From NCBI GenBank assembly GCA_037893225.1, contig JAZGUH010000939.1, positions 186,001-250,000 of the forward strand: 64,000 bases of DNA. Direction: 5' to 3'. The translations under genes and the position numbers were made by a program. The notes beneath the pieces were generated by a model. That model saw nothing but the letters and a program-made list of their open reading frames with translations, was not told where the DNA came from and did not search any database. The number at the start of each line of letters is the position of its first letter. The first letter of the stretch is position 1. This DNA comes from Hippasteria phrygiana (lineage: Eukaryota; Echinodermata; Asteroidea; Valvatida; Goniasteridae). Positions 1-10,575 of this stretch are shown here, piece after piece.

Positions 1-257
1 ATTTTGCTGACATAAATCTTGAAATAACAGGCTGAGCCACATATTTTGATAGTTTTTATCAAGGAGAGTTAATTTTTTTCCAAGATTTTGCTGTGGGGTT
101 ATTAAAGTAAAATCTTTCTATTTAAATATCACTGGGGCAGGTCCAGCATTATTGGGGGGGGGGGGGGGGGGGGTAAGCTCTCTGTGCTCATGGGAGAGGG
201 CATGCAGGGGGCAGACATGCTATTTCTGCATAAACTACCTATTTCCCTTACAAAAAT

Positions 258-690
258 GTCCTGTGGTATTCCTGTGGTATTCCTGTGGTATTGCTAATTA
301 CCACACGAATTACCACAAGATTTTTTAAAAAGGTCTTGGTATGACAGGAATACCACACGATTTCCTGTGGTAAATTACCACAGGAAACTAATTTCTTGTG
401 GTATTCTTGTGGTATTGCTAATTACCACACGAATTACCACAAGATTTTTTAAAAAGGTCTTGGTATTACAGGAATACCACACGATTTCCTGTGGTAAATT
501 ACCACAGGAAACTAATTTCCTGTGGTATTCCTGTAGTACTGCTAATTACAACATGAAGTACCACAAGATGTTGTAAAAGGTCTCAGTATGACAGGAATAC
601 CACACGATTTCTTGTGGTATTCCTGTGGTACTGCTAATTACCACATGAAGTACCACAAGTGGTACTTACTGGATACCACAGGACAGACAA
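258..690. repeat. 123-bp tandem repeat with CCTGTGGTA words, about 3 copies
   Basis: The segment ACCACAAGATTTTTTAAAAA and what follows recur at about 313, 436 and 559, a 123-bp period. Each unit is itself partly palindromic because TACCACAGG and CCTGTGGTA alternate. It forms the left subterminal zone of the element at 245-3178. Confidence 0.8.
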
Positions 691-950
691 TTACAGACTT
701 GAAACAAGTCTAATTATCGTAAAAAATATTTAAAAATTAATTAATGCTAAAAGTCTTGTAAAAAAATAGAATTACAAAGTATAATTGCATTTAAATTGTC
801 AGTGTTAATGTGAGATAAGTATAAATGTGGCCGCACACACTGAAAACAATTACAAAAGTGCAAATTAACCATTCAGTCTTCACAAGAAAATTCCTGCAGA
901 CTTGAAACAAGTCTAATAGCAGACTTGAGTTCAATCGTGATTGCATCATA

Positions 951-1189
951 GGGGGTTTTCGAAACGCTGGCTTCGGCTTGGCTTCGGCTTCGTCTCCGAC
1001 TTCTAAATAACTGAGAAGCAAACCAAATGAAAATATTCTAAATTTTGGTACATGTTCTGCTTCAGGAACATTCATTCGGTTGATTATGAAAGTACAAATT
1101 AGAATACTTACATTTTGTTTGCTTCTCAGATATTCAGAAATCGGAGACGGAGCCGAAGCCAAGCCGAAGCCAGCGTTTCGAAAACCCCC
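951..1189. mobile_element. 239-bp foldback MITE with ~73-bp arms
   Basis: 951-1023 is nearly the reverse complement of 1117-1189; outer ends are GGGGGTTTTCGAAACGCTGG and its complement, with the GGCTTCGGCTT motif doubled in each arm. Both ends are flanked by ATA/TA, compatible with a TA target duplication (mariner-like), but that is inference. It has no coding capacity. Confidence 0.75.
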
Positions 1190-2817
1190 ATAAATGACTC
1201 AGCAGTGCAGTCTAGCTATAGTCTACACAGGACTGCACGTACAGTGTGCATGTACATGTACGTACATTGTGCTCATGCATCACACATCACACACTGCATA
1301 TTCACTGTACATGTACTGTTGCAATCCAAGCCACCATTAGCGCGTAGGAAAAGGTGTGTAAAGCTGCACAAACTAGTCCCTCACCTAGTGCAGAATTTGG
1401 ACATTCATACAATGAAGAGTGATAAAAATGCTATATTGATGTTTAGAATGAAAAAGATTACTTTGATGATAAATGCTTTACCCAAATCACGGGATAATGG
1501 AGGCAGTTGTGCATTTCATGCGTAGGAATATCGATATGTTAAGCGGTCAGTACAAAAGGTGGCAGAATTGAACAACAAGATTCAAGACAAGATTAAGACA
1601 AGGCTACAATTATTTGTCGTATCTGAGCCAAAATCTCAACATCTGCTGGAACATATTAGATCCTGAGTGACATGAGAGAGTTTACTGCATCTACTGGTGA
1701 GTTTAAATGGTTATAATTAAAGTTATTTTCGTGAAATTTGAAGGATTTATTTTTGGCCTACGCACGCATGCAGTGCCCCCATTTTTGCACTGTCATGACT
1801 GTGCACATGTGTACGTACAATACATGTAGGGCCTACTCCCCTTTCCTTCCTCCATGATGTAGGCTACGTGTATGGGCATATGGAATGGGTATAGCCTTAG
1901 TTTAAAGTTAAGCAGTGTTGAACTCTCTCCCTGATCATGCTGATGAGCTATTCCTCCATGATTCTTGAAATTTAATGTCAAAATGGCGATGCCGGAAATT
2001 GGGCACAAAATCAAACATGGCACTTCGAGGGCCGGTTGTTTTTTGTTTAGGCTATTTTGCCTTATTTTTCTGGCAGCTTTAAAAAGGTTAACGGCATACA
2101 TGTACGCCAAAATAGGAAAATCATGTCAGAAAGTTTACTTGTATCTGACAGTGAAACGGGTTAGTTAATGCAAGATTTTATGACCAGACACCCCATCTTA
2201 AAAAAATGTCCCCGTGAAAACGTGAACGGAGACATTATTCCGGCCGTGTTATTAAACCGAGACCCATTTTGTCCGCTTATCGGGGGATTTCAGGGCAATA
2301 AGGGGCATTCCGCTGGTTCGTGTACAATGTATGTGTGTGACTGTACTGCTAAATGCACCTAAAAAACAAAAACTAATAGTTTTAAACACGATGCAAAATG
2401 TACCTTTTTTTAACACTAAAAGTCTCAAATCCTCAAATTTTAATATGATTTTGCATGCACCCTAGCCTAGGGGTACTTTTAGACTTGTTAAAGTAAATCT
2501 GAACTGTACCAAAAGTTATAAAATTGTTTTTTTTACATCACAGATAGATGTTCCTGTACAGAAACTAATTGTTCGTATTTTGTGTTTTTTCCTTACAATT
2601 ACAGGGGTGTACTTCGAGGACCAGTTACAGCTGATTATCTACAAGGGGATGCCGTGATTGGAACTAACTACATGTACCTACCGAGCTTCGTTGATGGGCA
2701 GATCAATAAGAGTCCTTCATAAAGTTTCAAAGAGGAGTTGAATTGCATTGTTTGTCAAAACTGTATTAAATTCTGTACCAGTATATTTCATTGGAATATT
2801 ACCGCAGGATAAATAAA

Positions 2818-3076
2818 TTTTACCACAGGAATGTTACCACAAGAATGTTATTACACAAATATTACCACAGAAATAGTACCACAGAAATAGTACCACAGAA
2901 ATAGTACCACAGAAATAGTACCACAGAAATAGTACCACAGGAATAGTACCACAGGAATAGTACCACAGGAATAGTACCACAGGAATAGTACCACAGGAAT
3001 AGTACCACAGGAATAGTACCACAGGAATAGTACCACAGGAATAGTACCACAGGAATATTACCACAGGAATTACCAC
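2818..3076. repeat. 14-bp minisatellite AGTACCACAGGAAT
   Basis: A tandem 14-mer, first as AGTACCACAGAAAT and then AGTACCACAGGAAT, about 14 clean copies with degenerate ones on the left. Because 14 is not a multiple of 3 and no frame contains a stop, the minus strand reads as overlapping VVLFLWYYSCGTIP-type frames. These open frames are by-products of the repeat, not genes. Confidence 0.9.
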
Positions 3077-3178
3077 AGCCTTCCTGTGGTAAAAATGTCC
3101 CAAAAAACCACAGGAATTTCTTGTGGTAAATTTCATGTGGTATTTTTGTGGTAATACCACAGGACATTTTTGTAAGGG

Positions 3179-5667
3179 TTGATGTACTCAAAGGAAGCAG
3201 GTTTAATATTATGCAGACAAAAGCGGTGCATACCTATTATTGTTAACATCCCCCCCCCCCCCCCCCCCCGAGTTTTCACTCCTTTTCAGCTAAAACTAGA
3301 CCCACCCCTGGATTAATCCCTTCGCCCTGCCATAGATCCAGATTGCCCAAGTTTCCACAATACATTGTAAATGCATTGTACCTGAAATCCAAATAAGAAG
3401 ATTATTTGTTATTCTTTTTTTTTCTTTAAATAACTAAACAAGGAACCCCAATTCTGAATTCTTTACTATTCGTGTTCGCTGCGGGAAACAAATTAAGCAG
3501 ACTCTACAGGTTGCCATCACAGGGAAGTAGTACTCTCTTCTGATTAAACAGTGGTGATCACCATCAAAGAGTGCTAAAGTAATTAAAGTCTTCCAGTCCT
3601 AAGTCATCTGGTTACTTGATTTTTTCTCTCCAAAGTACCACATGGATGACCGCCATCAGGGGATGCTTAAGAAAGACGCCCAGTCATACATCGTCTGATT
3701 ACTTCATAAAGAATTGCATAAATTAGTAGCACTGAACAAAATATTTGCGGAGGATGTTCAAAGTACAATACATGCTTCATACAGTGACCTACATGTAACT
3801 ATGGGCGTGCATGGGGGACACGTGCCGCCTCCTCTCCCCCATTTAAAATCTTCAAGAAAAACGATTATATTGTTGCCTTTAGTTCCCCCCCCCCCCAAAA
3901 AAAAATGTATTCACTCAGGTGTTGTCAACCCCACCCCCCCAGTTCAACCCAAGTTATGCCACTGTTTTCATGTTGCATGGACTTGCATCGGATATCGATC
4001 TCTTGTTAGTTGCTATCATGGGTCCTCTTATCACACCCATGTCTTGTTTAAACATGGCAAATGACTCAAAGATCTGACTCACCAAAGAGAAGAGATCCTC
4101 GTGAATTATCATATATCCACTTGACCAGACTACAATTGACTAGACTTGACCATTGACTTTCATGACTCAATTACCAAAGTAGCCTATCACATCAGTTTTT
4201 AAGACCTCTTTGTGTAAAATGGAAAATTTTAAGGTTTTGTGAAAAACCCTTAATTTTTCCAGAAAGGTACAATTTAAGTTAACTTTACAATTTCAAGTAA
4301 ATTGTATGATTTGCAACCAAATTAAAACTTGACTCAAATTCTAAAAAAAGTTCATTGTGTGTTAAATATTGTTTTCCTCGGACAGAATGGTTTTTATATG
4401 AATGAAAAATGTAAAAGTAAATAACTTAAGAGGGAAAAATTATTTAACTTTCACAAAGCCTACACAAATGTTCTCTGATTTTTTGATGAACCTTGAATTT
4501 TTGGGAGCTGCAACTTTGAGATGCCCTAGTGATCTCCAGAAGTTCCTCAAAAACGGGGTTGAATGCTGCATCAATGTTTATCCCATCATCTTTCCCACCT
4601 TCGAATATTCCCAACAAGTTGAGTGATTTACAGAGTGACTGTCCTTGACATTCATCATTAAGGTGAAATTTTGTACTTTTACCACTTTGAAATATGCAGT
4701 CATAATGTATCACTAAAGCTTTTCACCATTATGTTTGTTGCAACCGATTCTGTGATGTGTTTTATCATATTTTCTAACATCCATAACTCGGCTGAAGTAA
4801 GCAGTGGGGGCCCCCCCCCCCGAAAAAAAAAAAAAATTTCCTGGAAAGAACCAAACTCATACTAGTAATGAACTTCTGTTGAAGATCTCATTGCTCGTCG
4901 TTTTCCCAACAACTTTTGCCTTGCTTCTTTTTCTAGGGTTTTAAAGAAAAAACCCACAAAGTCTCTAGCATGAGGCCAGGCAATCCTGTTTCCCTTGAGA
5001 ACTGAGTGCAAACTTTCAAGCCTGCTGCTTGGGATGCTGTTGCATGCTCTTGTTTTTTTCTTCTTATATTCCAAGCGCGCTGCGCAGCAACATCATACAA
5101 AGCTGCTGGGGTTGAGGGACGTGTTCCTGCCGCTGACGGAGTAGTCCTACCCGAGCGAGCTTGGCTGCGCTGGAAGTTGAAGGAAACTGCCAGATATGAT
5201 TTTTTTTTCTACCTTTTCAATCATCTGGCTCCTTTTACAACGACTTTATTTCGTACAAGCAGAACTTCTAAAACAAGTTCATTGTTTGTTAAATATTTGT
5301 GTACAGATCACCTTCAGTCACGTTCATCTTGAAGCAAAAGCCAAGGTTTGATATCGTTCTTATATACACTAGATGCAAAAAAAATATACAACTTACTCCT
5401 GTTATGCAAATACAACAGTGTTTTCTAACTTCACGAGGCATTCTTAATCGAGCAATATACGTAACTTTTCACTAAAAACTGTGATATCCTTCGAGCTCAA
5501 TAGTACGATATCGCTACGTGTGAGCAGCTATGCAACAAGGCGAGACGCGTCCCCCGAATCGCCAGAGTTGTAATAAACATGTTTATTTGTAAACAGGGCA
5601 CCATGCTATTTACTGTCCCTGGGGATCCGACAGAGTGCGCCCTTTGAAATCGCTCATCGGCGGATCG
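3179..5667. other. No gene recognised; low-complexity and unique sequence
   Basis: The stretch contains C runs at 3250-3269, about 3888 and 4810, A runs and AT-rich sequence. Minus-strand open frames at 4444-4713 and 4862-5074 look somewhat protein-like (Lys/Arg-rich, Ser-rich) but match no family I know and lack supporting splice or start context. I see no RNA gene here. Confidence 0.4.
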
Positions 5668-5759
5668 TGCACTCTGCACACAAGTCAATGTGACAAAGTA
5701 TGCAATATGATGCGTCTGGCAGGGTTTCTAGCCAAAATACCCTGGAGGGTTAGGGTTGG
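5668..5759. mobile_element. Partial copy of the 149-bp TTAA MITE (right half)
   Basis: From GCACTCTGCACACAAGTCAA to CTGGAGGGTTAGGG this matches the right two thirds of the full copies at 13323-13471 and 26806-26954. The left end and terminal TTAA are missing. The 18-bp tandem repeat starts right after it. Confidence 0.75.
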
Positions 5760-5778
5760 CTGTTTTTCCCACATTTTC

Positions 5779-5868
5779 GGTAGATATGAATTACTCGGTA
5801 GATATGAATTACTCGGTAGATATGAATTACTCGGTAGATATGAATTACTCGGTAGATATGAATTACTC
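5779..5868. repeat. 18-bp tandem repeat, 5 perfect copies
   Basis: GGTAGATATGAATTACTC is repeated five times without change. As 18 is a multiple of 3, one frame on each strand reads as a six-residue peptide repeat (GRYELL in plus). No gene context supports translation. Confidence 0.95.
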
Positions 5869-6109
5869 TTGCTAAATAGGCCTATATACACAATGTTTAC
5901 ATGTACATTTACAATCAACTGGGAATCCTCTTATCCATTTTTTTAGAAAAAACAATTCTATGAAAATTAATTTTCTTCCAGCAGTCAGATAAATGGGTTA
6001 ACCACCTGCAGGGAAACCCCTGGCCATTTTGTTTTCAATTTTATAAATGAATGCAACTTTATGTACAGTACTGTACAGTAGGATCTTTGAAAACCTAGTC
6101 TCAGATGCC

Positions 6110-6240
6110 AGGAAATGCCTAGATTGCACCAGAGAGCATCTACAATCCGAAAACTTCCGGGGCCCTCAGTGGGCCCCGGACCCCACGCCATTTGGGGCAA
6201 GGACTCACTGCCGCTTACTTCTATCCATCTGCCTGCTATT
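6110..6240. repeat. Dispersed repeat shared with 17310-17440
   Basis: The segment containing AGAGCATCTACAATCC and GGACCCCACGCC resembles AGAGCATCTAGAATCC and GGACCCCACGCT at 17325-17385. In both places a tRNA-derived SINE lies immediately downstream, so this may be part of a larger composite repeat. Confidence 0.55.
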
Positions 6241-6340
6241 CTAAAACATTTTGAAACCCCTGCCGTGATTAAAAGTCAAGTATAACTATAATGCACACAA
6301 TTGGTCATGAAATCAGTAGTTGTCAAATCCCTTTTAAATA

Positions 6341-6435
6341 ATTTTCAAAGTGAACAAAGAAACTGGCAGGAGCGGAATTCGAACCTGCGACCTCTGGGTT
6401 ACTGTACCGGCGCTCTACCAACTGAGTGCCGGTAT
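6341..6435 (-). mobile_element. tRNA-derived SINE (copy 1)
   Basis: On the minus strand the copy reads a degraded A-box region, then GTCGCAGGTTCGAATTCCGC (RNA polymerase III B box), CTGCCAGTTTCTTTGTTCAC and TTTGAAAA. It is one of at least five copies with this tail in the window. It is a retroposon rather than a tRNA gene: the tail is shared and the acceptor stem is not conserved. Confidence 0.75.
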
Positions 6436-6582
6436 TATATATGTTTGACAAATTATAAGTTAAAAATTTGTATCGTCATTGAGTGATCCCCACAATGTCG
6501 CTTCCCAGGTTGTATCGTAAGATTGGGTGTGATCCCTGGCTATACGGCATTCTGGGTTTATGACTAGCGCCAACCCGAACAA

Positions 6583-6720
6583 GGACACTGACAATTTGGG
6601 AGACCGCCGGTAACCCGGAGGTCGCAGGTTCGAATCCCGCTCCTGCCAGTTTCTTTGTTCACTTTGAAAATGTATTCAAATTTACCTAGTCAGTTTCCCT
6701 TGTGGATTGTTTGACGAAAA
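6583..6720 (+). mobile_element. tRNA-derived SINE (copy 2, A box deleted)
   Basis: The copy contains GACAATTTGGGAGACCGCC, then directly GGTAACCCGGAGGTCGCAGG and the B box GGTTCGAATCCCGCTCC, then TTTCTTTGTTCACTTTGAAA and a longer 3' body ending GTGGATTGTTTGACGAAAA. The A-box half present in the copy at 52.5 kb is missing. It sits in inverted orientation 150 bp from copy 1. Confidence 0.75.
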
Positions 6721-7596
6721 ATACTTGTAGTTAGTTTAACAAACATATTATCTGAAGGAGTATTAAAGGAAAGTGTACTGCAGGATTATCCACACTATTC
6801 TTATTCAGACATTTAACAATGAGCAAAATGTTGTGAGTTACGCATATGAGTCTATCTATATATTTGGGCTCCAAAAGTGTGACATGTTTTGTGTCCATGT
6901 TACACTTAACCTGTGTAATTTCCCATCAAGTATCATTAAAATGTTTTACTTGTTTGTCAGGTACTTTGCTTTAAATATAATCAGCCTTGGAGATAGAAGG
7001 CATTAAATATGTGTCCTGAATTACAAAATCCTGTCCTAAAAAAAGTCACTAATAATTCAAAGTTAAAGCATTTTTTCAAATCCCATTTTGTGTAGTGGTA
7101 GCAGAATTTATGATGGGACCCAATTTTAGGCTCTGTTCAAGTCTCATTTGGGCTTCCAGGGAAGAAAGTATTCTGTTTTTGTGGATGCATTTTCAACCCA
7201 ATGCGGAATTTTACTCTTGAAGTTAATACTATAGCAACTGTTATTTTTGCTATGTAAATTGAATTGAATAGTAGAGTTGAATTCAAAAGTTTATCCTCAA
7301 CAAAAGTTGCAACTGCTGCCTGTATGAAGACAATTGTACAAGGTGTGATCACAATCAAACAAGGCAACACAATATTTAAAAATGGCATTTGTCCCAACTG
7401 TTATACTGTGATTTCATGAGAAGCAGCATTGGAGCAGTTGCTATACAGGTACATGTATGTCTATGTTTTTCCTTTGGTTTTTGCACTCCAAAAGATAAAA
7501 GCAAAAATTTTTAATTTGCTAATTTTCTAGTATAACCAAAGATATGAGCCCAAAAGATACAATTTAAAATTGAATTGCTCAGTCTACAGCGTGCAT
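6721..7596. other. No gene recognised
   Basis: AT-rich intronic or intergenic sequence. Frames at 6773-7006 (plus) and 7137-7397 (minus) have no recognisable motif. Nothing repetitive was noticed apart from short ACATGTA words. Confidence 0.4.
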
Positions 7597-7664
7597 CTTA
7601 CCCGTAGAGCCACTACTAATGCATATTTCCCTAGAGGGCGCAATACACTCGCTAAGATTTTCAC
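7597..7664. repeat. Left ITR of DIRS element A
   Basis: Starts CTTACCCGTAGAGCC and ends GCTAAGATTTTCAC. It is the exact reverse complement of 9475-9542. A diverged relative opens fragment B at 14975 (CTTACCCATAGAGCTCA). Confidence 0.95.
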
Positions 7665-7789
7665 ACAATAGCCTTCCCACCATGCCCCGCAGCATGCCCA
7701 CCATGTTAGCTTCCCCTTTTCTTTGAGCGTGAAATTTTCAGTGGCGTTTTTATCATGCAGTTTACATCTACGTCTGCTCCGCAGCCTTT

Positions 7790-8200
7790 CGCTGCCTCGA
7801 CGAGACCCTTCGCCTGACTTTGGAGCAGTTCGCTCGTATTTCGGTGATGACAACATCCGCCCGCCGGGCCAATATCCTTGACTCCCTGTACCTCCCCTCG
7901 GAAGTGGCGCTTAAGCGGATGGAGGCTTTACTGTTGTTTGGCCCGGATCTATTCACCAATAACTTCCAGGACTCCATGGAAGCTGAAGCGAAGCGGATAG
8001 ACGCTACCAATATCTTCGCAAACCACAGAAATCGATGGAACAGTCCAAAGCAAAGGCCAAGATGACCCCCCAGGCCCCAGCAGGGCGCTCCGGGATTCCA
8101 AAGGGCAGAACTCGCGGTCGTTTTCCCGCCAGGTCAACTGCTCGATCTTAGGCACGCCCTACATATACAGGTCCACGCCGCAGCCAATCCTCCAGACCGC
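7790..8200 (+). pseudogene. DIRS gag-like remnant, element A
   Basis: In the plus frame around 7810-8063 the sequence reads LEQFARISVMTTSARRANIL, DSLYLPSEVALKRMEALLL and FGPDLFTNNFQD. A helical segment of this type comes before the reverse transcriptase in DIRS elements. The frame closes at 8065, and a 23-nt C run (8281-8303) interrupts what follows. The role would be particle or nucleic-acid binding. Assignment rests on position and general likeness, so it is tentative. Confidence 0.55.
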
Positions 8201-8309
8201 GTGGCCAGACCTTTAAGCCGTTGGCACCCCGGTTTTCCGGTGGGTGGCGCAGGTGATGCGCCCACACCCTGGTGCCCCCACCCCCCCCCCCCCCCCCCCC
8301 CCCACAGTC

Positions 8310-9010
8310 GCGCCAGTGGGTGGCCGCCTCCAAGCTTTCATAGGGCCCTGGTCCTGGGTCGTCTCCGACCGGTGGGTGCTCAAGACAGTCAAGCACGGGT
8401 ACGCATTGGAATTCACGAGCACCCCCCGTCGGACACAGTAATTCGTCAAACAGAAACTCCATCCGACCCCGCCAAACGCCTGGCACTAGAGTCGGAAATC
8501 GAGTATCTCCTCTTGAAAAAAGCGATACGCTTGGTTCCGCAGACGGAGCAGTCACCTGGTTTCCTATCGTCCGTTTTCCTCACGCCGAAAGCGGACACGG
8601 GAACATGGCAGCCTATTCTAAACCTGAAACAGCTGTATCCGCCCCAAACGGTTCCGTATGGATACGCTCCGGGTGATCCTCAGTTCGATTCCGGCCCAAG
8701 CATGGGCTGCTACACTCGACCTGCAGGACGCGTATCTTCATGTCCCCCATCCTTCTGCATCACTATCGGTTCCTACGATTTCGTTACCAAAACGTGACTT
8801 ACGAATTTACGGCTCTCCCATTCGGACTGTCAACATCTCCTCGGGTTTTCACAAGGATTGTTAAGTCAGTGGGAGCAGCCCTCCACGCCAACGACATTTC
8901 AATCTTCATGTATTTGGACGACTGGCTGATCGTTGGCCGCTCAGAGCAGGAAACCAGCCAAGTGCTCGCCTCAACCCTTACATTGGCCACGCGTCTCCGA
9001 AATACCACCT
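8310..9010 (+). pseudogene. DIRS reverse transcriptase remnant, element A
   Basis: Several frames carry successive pieces: GGRLQAFIGPWSWVVSDRWV (8320s); EIEYLLLKKAIRLVPQTEQS and GFLSSVFLTPKADTGTWQPI (8490-8620); then, in another frame, YEFTALPFGLSTSPRVFTRI and the catalytic YLDDWLI (8911-8931). YLDDWL instead of YxDD-hydrophobic is the usual DIRS form. At least two frameshifts and a short deletion between the palm and RNase H break the protein. Catalytic aspartates are present but no intact product is possible. Confidence 0.88.
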
Positions 9011-9099
9011 CATCCATCTCATGGTTACGGTTCCGGTATTTCTACATCCACACCTGCGGTGGTGGTCCGGTCCGTCCAACCTTATGTGCGGAACACCCT

Positions 9100-9477
9100 T
9101 TCCGCAGCCACAGCCGACGGTAACCATAACAACGGACGCTTCGGGCTTGGGTTGGGGAGCTACGCTTTACCCTTGCCAAGCCGCGGGAGAGTGGAATCCG
9201 AATCAGCGGTCCCTACATATCAATGTACTAGAGATGGAATAGCGGTGTTCAATGCCCTAAGACATTTTCAACCGTACGTTCGGGATCGGTCCGTATTCAT
9301 CAAATGCGACATCACAGTCGTGGCATACTTCAACCACGAGGGAGGCACACGGTCATCCCAGCTCTGCCTCCTGACGTGGGAAATGCTCCATTGGTGCTTA
9401 AAGTCCAACAACATTGTCGGCCTTGCACGTCCCGGGATCCGAGTGGACAACCCGATAGCCGACGCCCTCTCTTTGTG
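9100..9477 (+). pseudogene. DIRS RNase H remnant, element A
   Basis: The frame around 9120-9242 carries TVTITTDASGLGWGATLYPC, with the first catalytic Asp of RNase H. A second frame (9250-9477) continues FIKCDITVVAYFNHEGGTRS, LCLLTWEMLHWC and NPIADALSL, the end of the DIRS RNase H domain. One frameshift at about 9235 separates them. The N-D-N-x-A-D-A-L-S-like end is followed at once by the ITR, so everything downstream in a full DIRS element is deleted. Confidence 0.88.
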
Positions 9478-9542
9478 AAAATCTTAGCGAGTGTATTGCG
9501 CCCTCTAGGGAAATATGCATTAGTAGTGGCTCTACGGGTAAG
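9475..9542. repeat. Right ITR of DIRS element A
   Basis: Starts GTGAAAATCTTAGCGAGTG and ends CTCTACGGGTAAG. Its first bases supply the TGA stop for the truncated RNase H frame, so the internal deletion runs exactly to the ITR. Confidence 0.95.
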
Positions 9543-10575
9543 TATTCGCTAGTAGACCCCTCCCACATGACTGTGGGGGGGGGGGGGGTTGATTTTCCGG
9601 TATAACCAAAGTTACGAGCTTTCTAATGGGTTATTAATTTTCAACTTTTGAATTAGAAGCATCCCACTCCTCATTTAGCTGGATGGTACAATAATTAAAT
9701 ATGTATGCTTGCGATTTTCATGTCCTATCTATTAGAATCTTAAAAACCAGCCAGAGCAAGCTGACGAATATTGTTGCATAGCTGTAACATCTTCCTTTCC
9801 AATCTACAAAATTGTTAAAAGATCATTGGCAGAAGAACATAAATACATGTATTTATCAGAAAAGAAACTTTCTCTTCCCAAGAGATAGAAAATGGCATTT
9901 TAAATACTGGGGTGTCCGTAATTTCAATTTGTTGTTCAGTATGCTTATTGAACAGTTGAACTGGCCTTTCCTTTTAAAGGCTGCAGTAGTCACCAGACTG
10001 GCAGAAACAGTTGCCTGATTTGCGTCTTATATAATAAACTTAAATTTGATCATGTAGTAGTCTAGTATTCAGTCTGGTAGCGGCTCTGGAAGTGCTACTT
10101 TTGAAGAACTGAAGATATTCCAGAGTGTAATGCATTTATTTGTTTATTAAAAACTTGTTTTTAATTATAGGTTAGCAGAAACAAATAGTTTTCCTAGTGA
10201 GGATAGACATACACGTAGCAACTTTAACCCTAACAGTCCTGAATCCTCCAATTTCAATACGATTTTTCACACCACCTAGGGAGCAGGAAGTCGTGGGTTC
10301 GAATCCCGCCCAAGTAAGCCTGTGATTTTTTTCAAACAGGCTTTCAGAAAGCACTGAGTATACAGTGCTTCATATATTACGTCGGGACAGGGCAAAAGAG
10401 AAAACATCTCTGTTCTAATTTACATCATCCCCCGATGCAAACATTCCATCTTCTGACCACCTAGGGAGTTAGGGTTAAGTGACTGTGTTCAAGTGACAAT
10501 CGTGTTCAAGTGACAATCGTGTTCATATATGCACATTATACAGTAACCTATGAAAATTTCACCTTTATGTTCCAG
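9543..10575. other. Intergenic/intronic stretch with one B-box remnant
   Basis: A G run at 9577-9589 is followed by AT-rich sequence without recognisable genes. A B-box-like GGGTTCGAATCCCGCCC at 10294-10311 suggests another degraded tRNA-derived retroposon. At 10230-10250 occurs CAGTCCTGAATCCTCCAATT, the same word family as the array at 50.45-50.84 kb. Confidence 0.45.

Larger units (their letters stand above)
245..3178. mobile_element. 2.9 kb non-autonomous element with 26-bp perfect TIRs and subterminal minisatellites
   Basis: Positions 245-270 (starting CCCTTACAAAAATGTCC) are the exact reverse complement of 3153-3178. Inside each end lie repeats of the word CCTGTGGTA/TACCACAGG: three 123-bp units on the left and a 14-bp array on the right. 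The middle (about 700-2800) has no recognisable protein and holds a nested 239-bp foldback (951-1189). I infer one non-autonomous DNA transposon with subterminal repeats. No clear target duplication was seen, so the superfamily is unknown. Confidence 0.65.
7597..9542 (+). mobile_element. DIRS-like retrotransposon A, internally deleted, identical ITRs
   Basis: The element is bounded by 68-bp inverted repeats that I read as 100% complementary (7597-7664 and 9475-9542). Inside, in order on the plus strand, are gag-like, reverse transcriptase and RNase H remnants typical of DIRS elements, which replicate by reverse transcription and integrate with a tyrosine recombinase. The recombinase and the post-RNase H domain are absent: the RNase H frame ends at ADALSL and the TGA stop comes from the first bases of the right ITR. 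Several frameshifts break the reading frame. Inferred to be a non-autonomous deletion derivative. Confidence 0.88.

Noticed and set aside
2834..3191. Hydrophobic Tyr/Trp/Cys-rich minus-strand frames as membrane peptides
   Set aside because: Produced by the 14-bp minisatellite in three frames; the repeat explains them entirely.
4444..5074. Minus-strand host exons (Lys/Arg-rich frames)
   Set aside because: Some protein-like character, but no recognisable motif, no shared splice phase and no start; listed only as unassigned.
5779..5868. CRISPR-like array
   Set aside because: Perfect 18-bp head-to-tail units without spacers in a eukaryotic genome: a minisatellite.
8148..8555. Gly-rich minus-strand protein opposite the DIRS gag/RT region
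   Set aside because: Shadow of the plus-strand DIRS frame and its C run; no motif.
1..10575. Upstream GAA exons (trefoil domain, YGxGE, GCDIVDP-type segments)
   Set aside because: No segment with matching motif and splice sites was seen; they probably lie outside the window.
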